Shown here one piece after another: positions 62,941 to 64,000 of a stretch of DNA of 64,000 bases; the first letter of the stretch is position 1, and each line of letters opens with the position of its first letter. Location of the stretch: contig JARBJD010000290.1 of the NCBI GenBank assembly GCA_033064195.1, forward strand, positions 1 through 64,000. The letters are read 5' to 3'. The notes below the pieces were generated by a model. It did not search any database. It saw nothing but the letters and a program-made list of their open reading frames with translations, and had not been told where the DNA came from. Origin of the DNA: Blattamonas nauphoetae (lineage: Eukaryota; Preaxostyla; Oxymonadida). A program made the translations under genes and the position numbers.

Positions 62941-64000
62941 GAAGAACTATCTCTGAAGAGGAGGATTGAATGATGATTATGAGAAGAGATGAAGGAATAT
63001 CTCTGAAGAGGAGGATTGAGTGATGATTATGAGAAGAGATGAAGGAATATCTCTGAAGAGGAGGATCGAGTGATGATTATGAGAAGAGATGAAGGAATAT
63101 CTCTGAAGAGGAGGATTGAGTGATGATTATGAGAAGAGATGAAGGAATATCTCTGAAGAGGAGGATCGAGTGATGATTATGAGAAGAGATGAAGGAATAT
63201 CTCTGAAGAGGAGGATTGAGTGATGATTATGAGAAGAGATGAAGGAATATCTCTGAAGAGGAGGATTGAGTGATGATTATGAGAAGAGATGAAGGAATAT
63301 CTCTGAAGAGGAGGATTGAGTGATGATTATGAGAAGAGATGAAGGAATATCTCTGAAGAGGAGGATTGAGTGATGATTATGAGAAGAGATGAAGGAATAT
63401 CTCTGAAGAGGAGGATTGAGTGATGATTATGAGAAGAGATGAAGGAATATCTCTGAAGAGGAGGATTGAGTGATGATTATGAGAAGAGATGAAGGAATAT
63501 CTCTGAAGAGGAGGATTGAGTGATGATTATGAGAAGAGATGAAGGAATATCTCTGAAGAGGAGGATTGAGTGATGATTATGAGAAGAGATGAAGGAATAT
63601 CTCTGAAGAGGAGGATTGAGTGATGATTATGAGAAGAGATGAAGGAATATCTCTGAAGAGGAGGATCGAGTGATGAGTTTGGGAAGAGATGAAGGAATAT
63701 CTCTGAAGAGGAGGATTGAGTGATGATTATGAGAAGAGATGAAGGAATATCTCTGAAGAGGAGGATTGAGTGATGATTATGAGAAGAGATGAAGGAATAT
63801 CTCTGAAGAGGAGGATTGAGTGATGATTATGAGAAGAGATGAAGGAATATCTCTGAAGAGGAGGATCGAGTGATGATTATGAGAAGAGATGAAGGAATAT
63901 CTCTGAAGAGGAGGATTGAGTGATGATTATGAGAAGAGATGAAGGAATATCTCTGAAGAGGAGGATTGAGTGATGATTATGAGAAGAGATGAAGGAATAT
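62941..64000. repeat. Minisatellite, 50-bp unit, about 21 copies
   Basis: Unit reads CTCTGAAGAGGAGGATTGAG then TGATGATTATGAGAAGAGAT and GAAGGAATAT. Copies are almost identical with scattered T/C changes (GATCGAG variants) and one altered copy near 63670 (GAGTTTGGG). The array runs past the window end. A 50-bp period is not a multiple of three, so no protein repeat is implied. Confidence 0.95.

Noticed and set aside
62941-64000. CRISPR array
   Set aside because: Units are directly adjacent with no variable spacers, and the genome is eukaryotic.

Overview
The window looks like nuclear DNA of a unicellular eukaryote. Genes are split by short GT...AG introns (44 to 133 nt), one short gene has an AATAAA signal just after its stop, the code is standard, and mobile DNA is dense. 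Three protein types suggest a Preaxostyla flagellate (oxymonad, Blattamonas/Monocercomonoides-like): giant surface proteins with beta-helix and Ig-like repeats, a pseudokinase-like cytoplasmic tail, and a SPRY-like carboxyl domain. That assignment is inference from protein architecture; no marker gene proves it.

Layout. 1-6.36 kb and 10.36-11.6 kb hold a decayed virus-like (Maverick/Polinton-like) cassette: two paralogous capsid-like genes and a third small gene on the plus strand, then a Peptidase_S74 fibre-type gene and a three-repeat gene on the minus strand. All five starts sit behind a T-rich, TATAAATG-like motif. A Mutator-like (MULE-type) element with a perfect 9-bp target duplication, MULE A (6368-10349), is inserted in this cassette. 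11.9-13.4 kb is a truncated DIRS-type retroelement. 15.7-17.2 kb is a P4-ATPase (flippase) pseudogene with introns and a deleted nucleotide-binding domain. 18.5-19.9 kb is an intron-containing SPRY-like gene on the minus strand.

20.2-54.4 kb contains two head-to-head paralogous giant surface-protein genes. The minus-strand copy is largely open. The plus-strand copy (29731-54423) is cut by seven insertions: two copies of a foldback MITE (one made by tandem duplication), MULE B, MULE C, a 3-kb terminal-inverted-repeat (TIR) element flanked by TGA (D), and a full DIRS retrotransposon that itself carries another MITE. MULE C also carries a nested 642-bp element (E). Removing the insertions with one copy of each target duplication leaves seven segments totalling 7,299 nt. 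That is exactly 2,433 codons with every junction in phase: signal peptide, Ig-like repeats, beta-helix-like part, membrane helix and pseudokinase-like tail.

54.4-59.3 kb has a 232-bp tandem repeat, a two-exon small gene and a large unknown gene. 59.3-62.5 kb has a fourth MITE and a pogo-like DDE transposon. The window ends in a 50-bp minisatellite. Several TIR families (MITE, pogo-like, D, E) share reiterated AAACCCG-type motifs and may use related transposases. The MULE-type elements and D carry intron-bearing host gene pieces and show no transposase that I can recognise.
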